64,000 nucleotides of DNA from Acidobacteria bacterium Ga0074141 (GCA_001464665.1 LNDP01000023.1:94157-158156), one strand, 5' to 3'; counted from the first letter of the stretch, positions 44,743 to 52,537 are shown. Made by a program: numbers and translations. Notes: generated by a model from the sequence alone, not told the origin.

Positions 44743-44818
44743 TGGTGGAGATGAGGGGGATCGAACCCCTGACCTCGGCATTGCGAACGCCGCGCTCTCC
44801 CAGCTGAGCTACATCCCC
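44743..44818 (-). tRNA. tRNA-Ala(CGC)
   Basis: The 76-nt cloverleaf includes an encoded CCA. The acceptor GGGGATG/CATCTCC has one G-U pair, the D-arm is AGCTCAGCTGGGAGAGC and the anticodon loop TTCGCAA gives CGC, reading GCG. The T-arm AGGGGTTCGATCCCCCT is canonical. Confidence 0.95.
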
Positions 44819-44824
44819 GAAATC

Positions 44825-45000
44825 ACAAATGATAAATGAGAGATGAAAAATGAAAGTTCTTCCAGTTTCATCCTTCTTCCGCGTCTATTAAGCCGTTGAG
44901 CCGGCCGGTGGCGAGCTGCGCCAATTCGAGATCAGCCGATATTCCCGATCAGTCCTGACCACAAATTATCGACTATCATTTATCAATTATCAACTAATTT
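44825..45000. repeat. Degenerate ATAAATGA / TCATTTAT-type repeat pair
   Basis: ATGATAAATGAGAGATGAAAAATG-style sequence (44828-44851) is mirrored at 44966-44996 by ATCATTTATCAATTATCA. Non-coding DNA separates them. A similar inverted pair occurs at 52940-53045. They look like dispersed intergenic repeats and hold no gene. Confidence 0.45.
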
Positions 45001-45001
45001 C

Positions 45002-45256
45002 TCAATTTACGGCCCCGGCTGGCAGAAGCGAGCCCTTCGGGTCGGAGACGTAGGCGTATCCGTCCGCTATCGATGAGATCATCCCGTGAAAGTGGATCTC
45101 TTCGCCGGAAACGACGACGACCGCGTCGCCGGGGCTGACCTTTTTTTCGTCGACCGGGAATTTGATCGTTGTTGCGTTGCCGTTCTCGTGGGCGACCGCC
45201 TCGTATTCAAAGGTCGCCGCGTCGAAACTAAGTGTTTGTGAAAATGAAACTTCCAT
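45002..45256 (-). CDS. Small hypothetical protein
   Basis: The 84-residue, acidic, beta-rich product has no signal peptide or membrane span. Strands such as ATTIKFPVDEKKV, DAVVVVSGEEIHFHGMI and YAYVSDPKG suggest an OB- or SH3-like small barrel. No family is recognised. It lies 22 bases after the EEP nuclease-like gene and probably shares its transcript. Confidence 0.6.
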   Translation of the reverse strand: MEVSFSQTLSFDAATFEYEAVAHENGNATTIKFPVDEKKVSPGDAVVVVSGEEIHFHGMISSIADGYAYVSDPKGSLLPAGAVN

Positions 45257-45278
45257 TATGTTCTCCGTTAGTCAGAGT

Positions 45279-46490
45279 CTAAGCTCCCGAAATGCGAAAG
45301 TCCAAGCCGATGGCGTCGTGGTCTGAAAGCGGCGTGCCGCTGGCATCGCGGAGATCGCCGATCGTTTTGACGGCCGCTTCATGTGCGGGCTCGATGCCTT
45401 TCCCGGCAAACCAGTCCAGCCGGCCCGAGACGCTCCCGCCAACGCGGTTCGCCGCCCAGAAAATAAAGGGGAAACACCACTCCGGCACCCAGTCGCGGAG
45501 GTTTGTGTTCTTTTCGATGCTCTCGACGTGATAGTGCAGCGTACCGGCGCCAAGTTCATTGAGGCTGCGGAAATCGTACCCGCGGCGTTCGAGCATTTTG
45601 AAAAGCGGCCGCTCGAAATATCGTTCCGGGTGCGGCAAATGATTTTTCGCCACGTTCTTCGGCCCCATTAAAACACGCCGCCAATAACCCATTATCGCCC
45701 GTCGGGAGCTCTGCGAGTTGAATGTCGTCGTGTTCCAGTCGCCGCCGATCACGGTCGGTAGCGGAGCCAGCGTTTCGAGATGATCAAGGATGATCTGCAT
45801 CTGCAGCCGCCGATGGGCACGCGAGCAGTGCGAATCAAGATGGACGGTCACCGCCCGGAAAGTTCCCGCCGGATGCTCGATGTCGGCGATCAACGCCCGG
45901 AGCCAGCCAAGCCGCTTTTCCTTGCCCCACATCTTGTCTTTGCCATTCGGGAGCGGGACGGCGTGGATATTGCGCATCGGCCACTTCGAGAACATCGCAA
46001 GGCCGTGAATCGACTTCGTGTTCTCGCCCTCGGCCATCGCCTCAACCCCGCTGCCTTTTTGCAGCGCGATATAGACCGGGGCAAATGCGTAATTCATCCC
46101 GAGCTCACGGGCGATCTCTTGGGCAACAAAGCGATTCCCGCTCCGGGCCATGCCATGGTCAAGCTCGGTAAGCAAAAGCACGTCTTTATCGCGCAGGTCA
46201 TCGTGAGCCTTGAGCGATTCAAGAATGCCCTCGAAAACGCAACCGCGTTCGATGTTCCAGGCGATCGTCTTTATTATATCCGCAGCCACTTCACCATTGG
46301 GTCGCTCGGCGGTCTCCTCGTGAACTACTCCATTGAGGATCCGCTCGGCCTCTTCGCGAATTTCGGCATGCAATGCCGACGCCTCAAGCTCCTTGGTCGA
46401 TTCGAACTTCAAAAGCTCCTGAAAATACGGCTCAAGCCCGTGATCGAGCAGATCCGGGGAATGAACTTCGGTTGAAACTCGCGGCGTCAT
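45279..46490 (-). CDS. Endonuclease/exonuclease/phosphatase (EEP) family protein
   Basis: The product is about 403 residues. The EEP superfamily is indicated by TIAWNIERG (Asn), LLLTELDHGMARSG (catalytic Glu), AVTVHLDSHCS (His/Asp), IGGDWNTTTF (Asp-x-Asn) and a terminal LSDHDAIGLDF (Asp-His). All catalytic elements appear intact. The substrate could be DNA, RNA, a phosphoinositide-like molecule or another phosphodiester. ATG 46490 was chosen; a TTG at 46559 would add 23 residues with little support. It is grouped on one strand with an ATP-grasp gene and a DoxX gene. Confidence 0.82.
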   Translation of the reverse strand: MTPRVSTEVHSPDLLDHGLEPYFQELLKFESTKELEASALHAEIREEAERILNGVVHEETAERPNGEVAADIIKTIAWNIERGCVFEGILESLKAHDDLRDKDVLLLTELDHGMARSGNRFVAQEIARELGMNYAFAPVYIALQKGSGVEAMAEGENTKSIHGLAMFSKWPMRNIHAVPLPNGKDKMWGKEKRLGWLRALIADIEHPAGTFRAVTVHLDSHCSRAHRRLQMQIILDHLETLAPLPTVIGGDWNTTTFNSQSSRRAIMGYWRRVLMGPKNVAKNHLPHPERYFERPLFKMLERRGYDFRSLNELGAGTLHYHVESIEKNTNLRDWVPEWCFPFIFWAANRVGGSVSGRLDWFAGKGIEPAHEAAVKTIGDLRDASGTPLSDHDAIGLDFRISGA

Positions 46491-46568
46491 AAAAATACAG
46501 AGGATAGCGATTCGGCCCGTAAAAGAAAAGAGCGGCCGCAGCCGCCTTCGATTGCTCAATGTCGCAGC

Positions 46569-47780
46569 CTAATCGTCGTAACGTTCCTTCGCGGGGGCGA
46601 CCGCGAGAAAGTCGTCGCCGATCCGCTTTGTGTATTCTTCGAGCAGTTCGTTGATGCGCGAGCGGTCGGGCGAGTGAAAGATAAGCCCGACGTGCTTTGG
46701 CTTTTTTATCCGATAAACGATCTCGGGGTCGTTGTAGTGCGAGGTGTCCGGTTCTTCGTCTTTTGAAAGGGCAAGGGCGACGCCGGCATATTCCTTTCGC
46801 ACCTTCGGCTTTTCGTAGGGATGATCTTTATCGGCGATCGAGAGTTTTGCCCATTCGCGCCACAGATTGAACCCGCATGCACTATCGAGCACGTTCGCGA
46901 TATAGGCGCCGCCGACGCGGCACGCGACCTCAAGCAAATAGAACTCGCCGTCCTCGTTGCTCCGTAGGAACTCGCCGTGTGTTACGCCCTCTTCATACTT
47001 AAACTCTTTCAGGAGTTTGGCGTTTAGCTTCTCAAGTTCTTTCCGCTCCTTTGAACCATATTCGACGACGGATGTCGTAAACACGCCGCCGTAGTGCGAG
47101 ACCGAAAAGGGCGGACGGCCGTAGCGGCTCACACCCGCGGCGACGACCTTTCCATTATGGACGACCGCATCAACGTGAAAGACATCTCCCTCGATAAACT
47201 TTTCGATTAGGAACTGCGACGGATGGTCTCGCCAATTATTTCGGTCGTCGAGGTCGTTGAGCACTTCCCAGACCTGCTCTTTCGTTTCACATTTTCTGAT
47301 GCCAAATGCCGAAACCTCATGCCGCGGTTTTACGATCCACGGCGCGGGGACACGATCGAGAAAGGCATTTATCTCGTCCGGATTCACAGGGCAAATATAA
47401 TCGGGGCAGGCGATTCCGGCCTCGTTGGCAATGTTCCGCATGGCGTATTTATCGCGAAAGCGGACGGCGTGCGAATAGGTCATTCCGCCAAGCTGGAGAT
47501 GTTCGCGGGCACGGGCGGCGGTGACGACATCGAACTCGTCCAGCCCGACGACGCGGTCAATGTGCCGCATCCCGGCGACATTCGTCACCGCCCGGACATA
47601 GTCGTCGACACTCGCGTCATTCTCTACGGTCCGGACGTCGTTGAGAGCCGTCCACGCCCACGGCTCATCGAGTAGCTTCTTGCGCGTCACGAGCGTCACG
47701 AACCAATCGGCGTTCTGGCACTCTTCGAGAAACTCGTTCCCTTTGTGCTCGCTGGCTATGCAAACTATGTGCTTTTTCAT
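46569..47780 (-). CDS. ATP-grasp domain protein
   Basis: The product is 403 residues. It has the ATP-grasp layout: a pre-ATP-grasp N-domain (HIVCIASEHKGN), a lid region with PAPWIVKPRHEVSAFGIRKC, FLIEKFIEGDVFHVDAVVHNGKVVAAGVSRY and the Mg-binding YLLEVACRVGGAYIANVLD. ATP-grasp enzymes ligate carboxylates to amines or thiols through an acyl-phosphate. This one resembles carbamoyl-phosphate-synthase-like stand-alone ligases, with unknown substrates. Spacing of 15 bases to DoxX and of under 80 to the EEP gene suggests one operon. Confidence 0.82.
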   Translation of the reverse strand: MKKHIVCIASEHKGNEFLEECQNADWFVTLVTRKKLLDEPWAWTALNDVRTVENDASVDDYVRAVTNVAGMRHIDRVVGLDEFDVVTAARAREHLQLGGMTYSHAVRFRDKYAMRNIANEAGIACPDYICPVNPDEINAFLDRVPAPWIVKPRHEVSAFGIRKCETKEQVWEVLNDLDDRNNWRDHPSQFLIEKFIEGDVFHVDAVVHNGKVVAAGVSRYGRPPFSVSHYGGVFTTSVVEYGSKERKELEKLNAKLLKEFKYEEGVTHGEFLRSNEDGEFYLLEVACRVGGAYIANVLDSACGFNLWREWAKLSIADKDHPYEKPKVRKEYAGVALALSKDEEPDTSHYNDPEIVYRIKKPKHVGLIFHSPDRSRINELLEEYTKRIGDDFLAVAPAKERYDD

Positions 47781-47795
47781 ATGGGCCGAAACGAT

Positions 47796-48215
47796 CTACT
47801 TCCGCAAAAAGCTGTCAACGCTCCAATCGCCCGAGCCCTTCAGCATAAATGCGATCGCGATGAAAAGGAACAGAAAAGCCTTCTCCTGAATGTTGAACGG
47901 GTCAGCTCCATGCACGCCGACGAGAGCGACCAGCATAGTTACCGCGATGAAGAAGCTCGACAACCGAGTCAGCAAGCCGAGGGCGAGAAGGATGCCGCCA
48001 ACGAACTCAGACAGTGCCGCCGCCCAGGCAAATAAGGCCGGCATCGGGAAGCCCATCTCCGCCGCACGGCCGATGAGTCCCTCGGCCGGCGGCAATTTCC
48101 CGAGTCCATGTGCGAAAGCCATCGCGACACCGGCAAAGATACGCAGCAACGCAAGCCCCGCGTTTGCCTGCAAGGACAAACCAGTCTCACCGCCGAACAA
48201 AAGTTTATTTAGCAT
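47796..48215 (-). CDS. DoxX-family membrane protein
   Basis: The 139-residue protein has four membrane helices: LALLRIFAGVAMAFAHGLGKL (with the family's Arg and His-Gly), an Ala-rich second helix with FVGGILLALGLLTRLSS, then FFIAVTMLVALVGVH and FLFLFIAIAFMLKG. DoxX proteins are quinone-linked or redox-associated membrane proteins of mixed function. CAGGGGG lies 8-14 bases before the ATG. It is the first gene of the DoxX-ATP-grasp-EEP group. Confidence 0.85.
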   Translation of the reverse strand: MLNKLLFGGETGLSLQANAGLALLRIFAGVAMAFAHGLGKLPPAEGLIGRAAEMGFPMPALFAWAAALSEFVGGILLALGLLTRLSSFFIAVTMLVALVGVHGADPFNIQEKAFLFLFIAIAFMLKGSGDWSVDSFLRK

Positions 48216-48343
48216 TACGTAACCCCCTGGAATGTTTTATTTTGTCGTAAAAGAATGGCACAATCGAATAATAAAAACAACGCATCGGGCGTTTCTTTTA
48301 TCGGTACTTAAGAGTTGTAAACCGAAGATCTATAGGAGTTTAA

Positions 48344-49036
48344 ATGGGCGATATCGATCTGGCAGTCTTGGCGAGCCACCTCATAGTTTTCATGGTCGTG
48401 CTGCTTCTTGCGGTCTCGGCCCACGAGGCTGGCCACGCATGGATGTCGCACAAATTTGGCGACGACACGGCCTTTATGCTCGGCCGCGTCACGCTCAACC
48501 CGGTCGCCCACACCGACCCGATCGGCACGCTGCTGATCCCGGTAGTTGCATTTATCTTGGGAACCATGGGCGGAGCACTCGGCTCGATTCCGCTTATCGG
48601 ATGGGGCAAACCGACGCCGGTAAACCCAAGCAACTGGACGAACTACAAGCTCGCGAACGTGATGGTCTCGGTCGCCGGCGTTCTCGCGAACCTGATCCTG
48701 CTCATCATCGGCATTGTTCTGGCGAAGGTGCTTTTCATTTACGGCTTTACGCCAAATGACCTCTTCGGCGGGGCGACCAATCCGCTGGCGATGTTCGTCA
48801 GCAACCTGATGCTGCTCAATCTTTCGCTCTTTGTGTTCAATCTGCTGCCCTTTCCCCCGCTCGACGGCAGCAAAATACTTTCTACGTTTCTGCCGCCGAG
48901 CACTCAGCCGATCTTCGATTTCCTTGAGCAGTTCGGGTTCCTGATCCTGATGTTTTTGATCTACATCGGCGTTTTCCGGTTCATACTTTATCCGTTCCTG
49001 ATGGGGCTGGTTTACGTGCTTTACGCTATTTATTAG
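48344..49036 (+). CDS. Site-2 protease family (M50) membrane metallopeptidase
   Basis: The product is 230 residues with six predicted membrane spans. The zinc motif HEAGH (VSAHEAGHAWMSHKFGD) lies in the first span at residues ~27-31, and NLLPFPPLDGSKIL supplies the third ligand (Asp) near residue 172. GRVTLNPVAHTDPIGTLLIP is typical of the small, PDZ-free rhomboid-neighbouring M50B proteins. It may cleave membrane-embedded regulators; no anti-sigma factor is adjacent. AGGAG lies 5 bases upstream of the ATG. Confidence 0.9.
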   Translation: MGDIDLAVLASHLIVFMVVLLLAVSAHEAGHAWMSHKFGDDTAFMLGRVTLNPVAHTDPIGTLLIPVVAFILGTMGGALGSIPLIGWGKPTPVNPSNWTNYKLANVMVSVAGVLANLILLIIGIVLAKVLFIYGFTPNDLFGGATNPLAMFVSNLMLLNLSLFVFNLLPFPPLDGSKILSTFLPPSTQPIFDFLEQFGFLILMFLIYIGVFRFILYPFLMGLVYVLYAIY

Positions 49037-49049
49037 AGTTGGTCGATCT

Positions 49050-49295
49050 ATGCCGCTAGTCTTCGCAGAAGCCGGCTTTCGTTTCTTTTTCTACTCGAAC
49101 GAAGGCGATCCGCTTGAGCCCGTGCATATCCACGTTCGACGGGAACGATGCCTTGCGAAGTTCTGGCTTTTCCCCGAACCGTCGCTTGCGAACTCTCATG
49201 GCTTCTCCGCTAAGGAGCTTAACAATATCCTGCGAATCATCAATAATAGACGTGCCGAGATCGAGGAGGCCTGGAATGAACACTTTGGTATCTGA
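49050..49295 (+). CDS. DUF4160-family protein
   Basis: The 81-residue product has the family's opening RFFFYSNEGDPLEPVHIHVRRERCLAKFWL and the C-terminal helix LNNILRIINNRRAEIEEAWNEHF. DUF4160 proteins occur in bacteria with DUF2442 partners, and the pair is often suspected to be a toxin-antitoxin-like or regulatory couple, without proof. It overlaps the downstream DUF2442 gene by 20 bases. Confidence 0.85.
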   Translation: MPLVFAEAGFRFFFYSNEGDPLEPVHIHVRRERCLAKFWLFPEPSLANSHGFSAKELNNILRIINNRRAEIEEAWNEHFGI

Positions 49296-49557
49296 ACCGA
49301 CTGCAGTTTCGCTGTCATTCGATAGCGACAATATGTGGGTTAAATTGTCTGACGGGCGTCAGCTCGGTGTTCCGCTCGCATATTTCCCGCGGCTCGCCAA
49401 TGCGACGTCCGATCAACTGGCTCAATACATCATCAGCGGCGGCGGCGTTGGGCTGCACTGGGAAGAGCTCGATGAGGACATTTCTGTGCCTGCACTTTTG
49501 ATGGGCCGGATGTCGCACGCCCAACGCTCGCTCGACCCGGTTAAGAAGGCCGCTTAG
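49276..49557 (+). CDS. DUF2442-family protein
   Basis: The 93-residue product contains NMWVKLSDGRQLGVPLAYFPRLANAT and GVGLHWEELDEDISVPALLMGR, the DUF2442 core. ATG 49276 is preferred because GAGGAGG lies 6-12 bases upstream, inside the DUF4160 gene; a longer frame from 49114 is the out-of-phase shadow of that gene. DUF2442 domains resemble small antitoxin or DNA-binding-like folds. The two genes together form a two-gene cassette. Confidence 0.85.
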   Translation: MNTLVSEPTAVSLSFDSDNMWVKLSDGRQLGVPLAYFPRLANATSDQLAQYIISGGGVGLHWEELDEDISVPALLMGRMSHAQRSLDPVKKAA

Positions 49558-49578
49558 CGGAAAGATCATCGCTCCATA

Positions 49579-50556
49579 ATGACAAAAAGAATTTTCAGCG
49601 GTGCCCAGCCTACGGGGCAGCTTCACATTGGCAACTACCTCGGCGCGTTAAAGAATTGGGTGGCGCTTCAGGATGAGTACGAGGCGTTTTACTGCATCGT
49701 GAATCTCCACGCGATAACGCTCCCGCAGGAGCCGGCGGCCTTGCGAAAGGCGACGCTCGACCTCGCCCGCATTTATCTCGCCGCGGGCGTTGACCCCTCG
49801 CGTTCGACCATCTTTATTCAATCCGACGTCCCCGAACACGCCGAACTCGCCTGGACGCTTTCCTGCATCGCACGCATGGGCGAGCTCGAGCGGATGACGC
49901 AGTTCAAGGACAAAGGCAAGGGCAACGCCGAGCGTGCCGGCGTCGGGCTCTTTACTTATCCGATCCTGATGGCCGCGGACATCCTGCTTTACCAGACCGA
50001 TCTCGTCCCGGTCGGGCAGGATCAGAAGCAGCACCTTGAGCTGAGCCGCGACCTCGCCGAGCGTTTCAACCGCGACTACGGCGAGACATTCAAGGTGCCC
50101 GAGCCCTACATTCCGAAGGCCGGTGCGAGCATAAAGTCGCTGCAGGAGCCCGAAAAGAAGATGTCGAAGTCCGACGAGAACGCCGCCGGTTCGATCTTCC
50201 TGCTCGACGACGCCGATACCGTCACGAAGAAGATCAAACGGGCCGTAACCGATAGCGGCACGACGATCGAGTTCGACGAAACGCGCCCAGCAATCAACAA
50301 TCTGCTGACCATTTATCGCCTGCTGACCGGCAAAACGGACGAAGAATGCATCGCCCATTTCGCCGGCAAAGGCTACGGCCATTTCAAAACCGAACTCGCC
50401 GAAGCCACCGTCGAATTCCTCCGCCCATTCCAGGAACGCGTCAAACAATACGACGACGAAACGCTCCGCGCCATCCTAAACCCCGGCGCCGAAAAAGCCC
50501 GAGCAATTGCTTCGGAAACATTGCAGAAAGTGTATGAGAACATGGGTATCAAATAG
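49579..50556 (+). CDS. trpS: Tryptophanyl-tRNA synthetase
   Basis: The 325-residue class Ic synthetase has the HIGH-equivalent QPTGQLHIGNYLGAL at residues ~10-24 and KMSKS at EKKMSKSDENA (near residue 196). TrpRS-specific ILMAADILLYQTDLVPVGQDQKQHLELSRDLAERFN is in between. Length is normal. The start of the next lipoprotein gene lies inside its last codons. Confidence 0.97.
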   Translation: MTKRIFSGAQPTGQLHIGNYLGALKNWVALQDEYEAFYCIVNLHAITLPQEPAALRKATLDLARIYLAAGVDPSRSTIFIQSDVPEHAELAWTLSCIARMGELERMTQFKDKGKGNAERAGVGLFTYPILMAADILLYQTDLVPVGQDQKQHLELSRDLAERFNRDYGETFKVPEPYIPKAGASIKSLQEPEKKMSKSDENAAGSIFLLDDADTVTKKIKRAVTDSGTTIEFDETRPAINNLLTIYRLLTGKTDEECIAHFAGKGYGHFKTELAEATVEFLRPFQERVKQYDDETLRAILNPGAEKARAIASETLQKVYENMGIK

Positions 50557-51136
50557 CTCTTGGTTAAAGGCCGTAGCGTTAATCGGTCTGGCTGCCGTGT
50601 CGCTGATAGGTTGTGCTCGGCCGGAGATAACGACGGCCATAAACGACATCGCTGTAAGTACTCCTCCATCGACGAACAAATCGCCGGAAATCGATACAGG
50701 ACGCCGGCTGACTGAGGTCGATCTTGTTGTCAACGGAGTCCGAGCAGGATCAACGCTTGCAGAGGTAAAGAAGAAACTCGGAAAGCCAAACAAGCAGAGC
50801 CGAGATCATCTAGATACGGCAGACGCCTGCAGCGGCGAGCCGGAAAGCTATATTGACTATTCCTATCCTGGGCTTGAGTTGACGCTTCGCAAGATCGGTA
50901 ACGATAAAGATCATTCAGTCATTCGGATGGAAGTCACTTCCGATAAATGGGACGTCGACGGCATCTCCTTTGGCGTAACCTCTGATGACGTAGTGAGAAG
51001 ATTCGGTGAGCCACACCAAAAAGCCGCGGACGGCACCATTCTTCACTATGTAACGCTCGGCAATTTGGGGCTGGTAAATTTCGTTTTCGTTGATGGTAAA
51101 CTCGTCCGAGCTTCAATGAGACAAACACTTTGTTAG
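50534..51136 (+). CDS. Lipoprotein with two SmpA/BamE-like repeats
   Basis: The 200-residue product has a lipobox (VSLIGC near residue 28). Two similar modules follow: GVRAGSTLAEVKKKLGKPN at about residues 65-83 and FGVTSDDVVRRFGEPH at about 148-163. The 'G.s..eV...lG.P' pattern is that of SmpA/OmlA (BamE-like) domains, which sit in the outer membrane and bind partners. It starts inside trpS (overlap 23 bases). The ArsC-like gene follows after 13 bases. Confidence 0.75.
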   Translation: MRTWVSNSSWLKAVALIGLAAVSLIGCARPEITTAINDIAVSTPPSTNKSPEIDTGRRLTEVDLVVNGVRAGSTLAEVKKKLGKPNKQSRDHLDTADACSGEPESYIDYSYPGLELTLRKIGNDKDHSVIRMEVTSDKWDVDGISFGVTSDDVVRRFGEPHQKAADGTILHYVTLGNLGLVNFVFVDGKLVRASMRQTLC

Positions 51137-51149
51137 CAGAGCATCTATT

Positions 51150-51497
51150 ATGAAGCCGTTGATCTACGAAAAGCCTACTTGAACGACTTGTCGTAATTTG
51201 GCGGGGCTGTTCCGGGGGAATGGCGTTGAGTTTGAGCAGGTTGATTATTTTAAGGAGCGGCTGACGGCGGCGGATGTGAAAATGCTGCTCGGGAAGCTGC
51301 AGATACCGGCGTTCGGGCTGCTTCGGACGAAGGAAAAAGAGTTTAAGGAACGCGGATTTACGCTGGAGACGCCTGAAAATGAGATTATTGCGGCGATCGT
51401 CGCGAATCCGGGGCTTCTCAATCGCCCGATAGTCGTCGCCGGCGACCGCGCAGTCATCGCCCGCCCAATAGAAAAGGCCCTCGAGTTAATAAAGTAG
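51150..51497 (+). CDS. ArsC/Spx-family protein with in-frame TGA at the catalytic Cys (candidate selenoprotein)
   Basis: ATG 51150 opens MKPLIYEKPT, then TGA (51180-51182), then TTCRNLAGLFRGNGVEFEQVDYF and a complete ArsC fold ending at 51497. Read through as Sec, the product is 115 residues, the family's usual length. TGA falls exactly where ArsC/YffB proteins have catalytic Cys (PTCTTCR), giving U-x-x-C. The C-terminal half keeps LLRTKE..F and NRPIVVAGDRAVIARP. A downstream start (TTG 51198) would remove strand 1 and the active site. A short hairpin CGG-GGCTGTT-CCG at 51202-51214 has a GG-starting loop 22 bases after TGA, resembling a weak bacterial SECIS. A nonsense mutation is the alternative. 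Confidence 0.65.
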
Positions 51498-51514
51498 CCT
51501 TCCGTTAAAGAAAC

Positions 51515-51745
51515 TATCCCGAACATTTCTTGCGACTTCGTGATATCGCACTGCAACATCATGATATTGCAGTGCAATAACGTGTTGTTGCGACGCGACT
51601 ACGCATACTCGCGGTGCAAGTTGAGGAACTCGCGGTGCAACTTTGTCATATTGCACCGCAATGTATAGGGGGTGCGTTGCGATAGTGTTTTGTCGCACTG
51701 CGACATGTGCTTATTGCACCGCAACTTGTTGATGTTGCGAGAAAT
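51515..51745. repeat. Tandem array of degenerate 21-bp units with an 11-bp palindromic core
   Basis: From 51536 to 51745 the sequence divides into ten consecutive 21-base units without gaps; a weaker unit precedes at 51515. In nine of the ten the last 11 bases fit TYGCRNYGCRA or nearly so (for example TTGCAGTGCAA at 51567-51577, TTGCACCGCAA at 51651-51661). That consensus is its own reverse complement. The first 10 bases of each unit vary. On the minus strand the array reads as seven-residue repeats of the type VAxRYHE until a TAA in unit 9. Two helical turns per unit puts all cores on one DNA face. Confidence 0.85.
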
Positions 51746-51757
51746 GCTTGGTATAAT
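51729..51757 (+). promoter_or_regulatory. Sigma70-type promoter at the end of the 21-bp array
   Basis: TTGATG (51729-51734), a 17-bp spacer and a perfect TATAAT (51752-51757) precede the gene at 51830. The -35 box lies inside the last repeat unit, so proteins bound to the array could contact polymerase. Confidence 0.65.
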
Positions 51758-51829
51758 TTCGGTGCATTTGGCTGGCGTTGTTCCGACGCTGTACGATATT
51801 TCCTTTGAAATTGCCGAGGTTTATTGAAT

Positions 51830-52528
51830 ATGAGGCCGAGTAACCGTTGGTTTCCGCTGGGTTTGGCTAAGCAGGCGGCGTGGATGCGGAATTTCGCGAC
51901 CAAGTTTGCAGAGCAAGCGGCGGAGTTGGGTTTTTCGCCGGCGGAGGTCGCCGAGGTCGAGGCCGATGCGGCGACACTTGCGTGGCTGGCGCAAAATCAG
52001 GTCGCGGTCGAGAATTTCCGACGAGCCGCGGCGAGCTATCGGCGGCATGTTTTGTCCGGTCGGCCCGGTTCGCCGCTTAATGATTTCCCGCAGCCTTCGT
52101 CGCTTACGCCGCCGCCCGGAACCGCGGTCGGAGTTTATCGCCGAATCGCCGAGGCGGTCGAGCGCATTCGCGTTTCGCCAAATTTTTCGGCTGAGAATGA
52201 GGCCTCGCTCGGCATTCGGCCGATCCGTGGCGAGTCTGCCGACCTTAACGACGCCAAACCGAACCCAAGCCTCACGGCCGAGCCCGGAAATATCGTCAGC
52301 GTTCGCTTCAAACGCGGCAAGTTTACCGGCATCGACGTCCAAATGCAGCTCGATGCGGAGAAGGAATGGCGGCCCGCGGGGCGATTTGTGCGTTCGCCGG
52401 CCGAGCTTCACATTCCCGCCGGGCCGGAGAACCTGCCGCGGCTCGTCCGCATCCGCGCCCGATACCTGAAGGGCAACGACGCGGTCGGGCAGTACTCGGA
52501 GATCGACACCATCTCGACGATTCCGTAG
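51830..52528 (+). CDS. Hypothetical protein downstream of the 21-bp array
   Basis: The 232-residue product has no signal peptide. The N-terminal helix region (NRWFPLGLAKQAAWMRNFATKFAEQAAELGFSPAEVAEVEADAATLAWLA...) and the following VGVYRRIAEAVERIRVSPNFSAENEASLGI resemble a widespread family of hypothetical proteins that I recall from several environmental phyla. A C-terminal fibronectin-like beta domain is plausible (ISVRFKRGKFTGID-like strands). Function unknown. ATG 51830 or TTG 51824 are both possible; GAGG lies upstream of both. Confidence 0.72.
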   Translation: MRPSNRWFPLGLAKQAAWMRNFATKFAEQAAELGFSPAEVAEVEADAATLAWLAQNQVAVENFRRAAASYRRHVLSGRPGSPLNDFPQPSSLTPPPGTAVGVYRRIAEAVERIRVSPNFSAENEASLGIRPIRGESADLNDAKPNPSLTAEPGNIVSVRFKRGKFTGIDVQMQLDAEKEWRPAGRFVRSPAELHIPAGPENLPRLVRIRARYLKGNDAVGQYSEIDTISTIP

Positions 52529-52537
52529 AATAGCGGC

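Noticed and set aside
45279..47780. EEP nuclease plus ATP-grasp as an anti-phage defence system
   Set aside because: No defence-associated neighbours, no mobile context and no known defence type with this pair; left as an unassigned operon.
51198..51497. ArsC-like protein starting at TTG 51198
   Set aside because: It would lack the first strand and the active-site motif; the upstream codons in the same frame encode exactly these after reading through TGA.
51486..51698. 70-codon minus-strand frame of heptapeptide repeats across the 21-bp array
   Set aside because: It needs a GTG start with no ribosome site, is cut by TAA in unit 9, and the repeat extends beyond both ends of the frame; the DNA-level palindrome explains the period as well. 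Kept only as an alternative in the array finding.
51515..51745. CRISPR array
   Set aside because: Units are 21 bp with degenerate cores and 10-base variable parts; no identical direct repeats of about 28-37 bp, no spacers of similar length and no cas genes.
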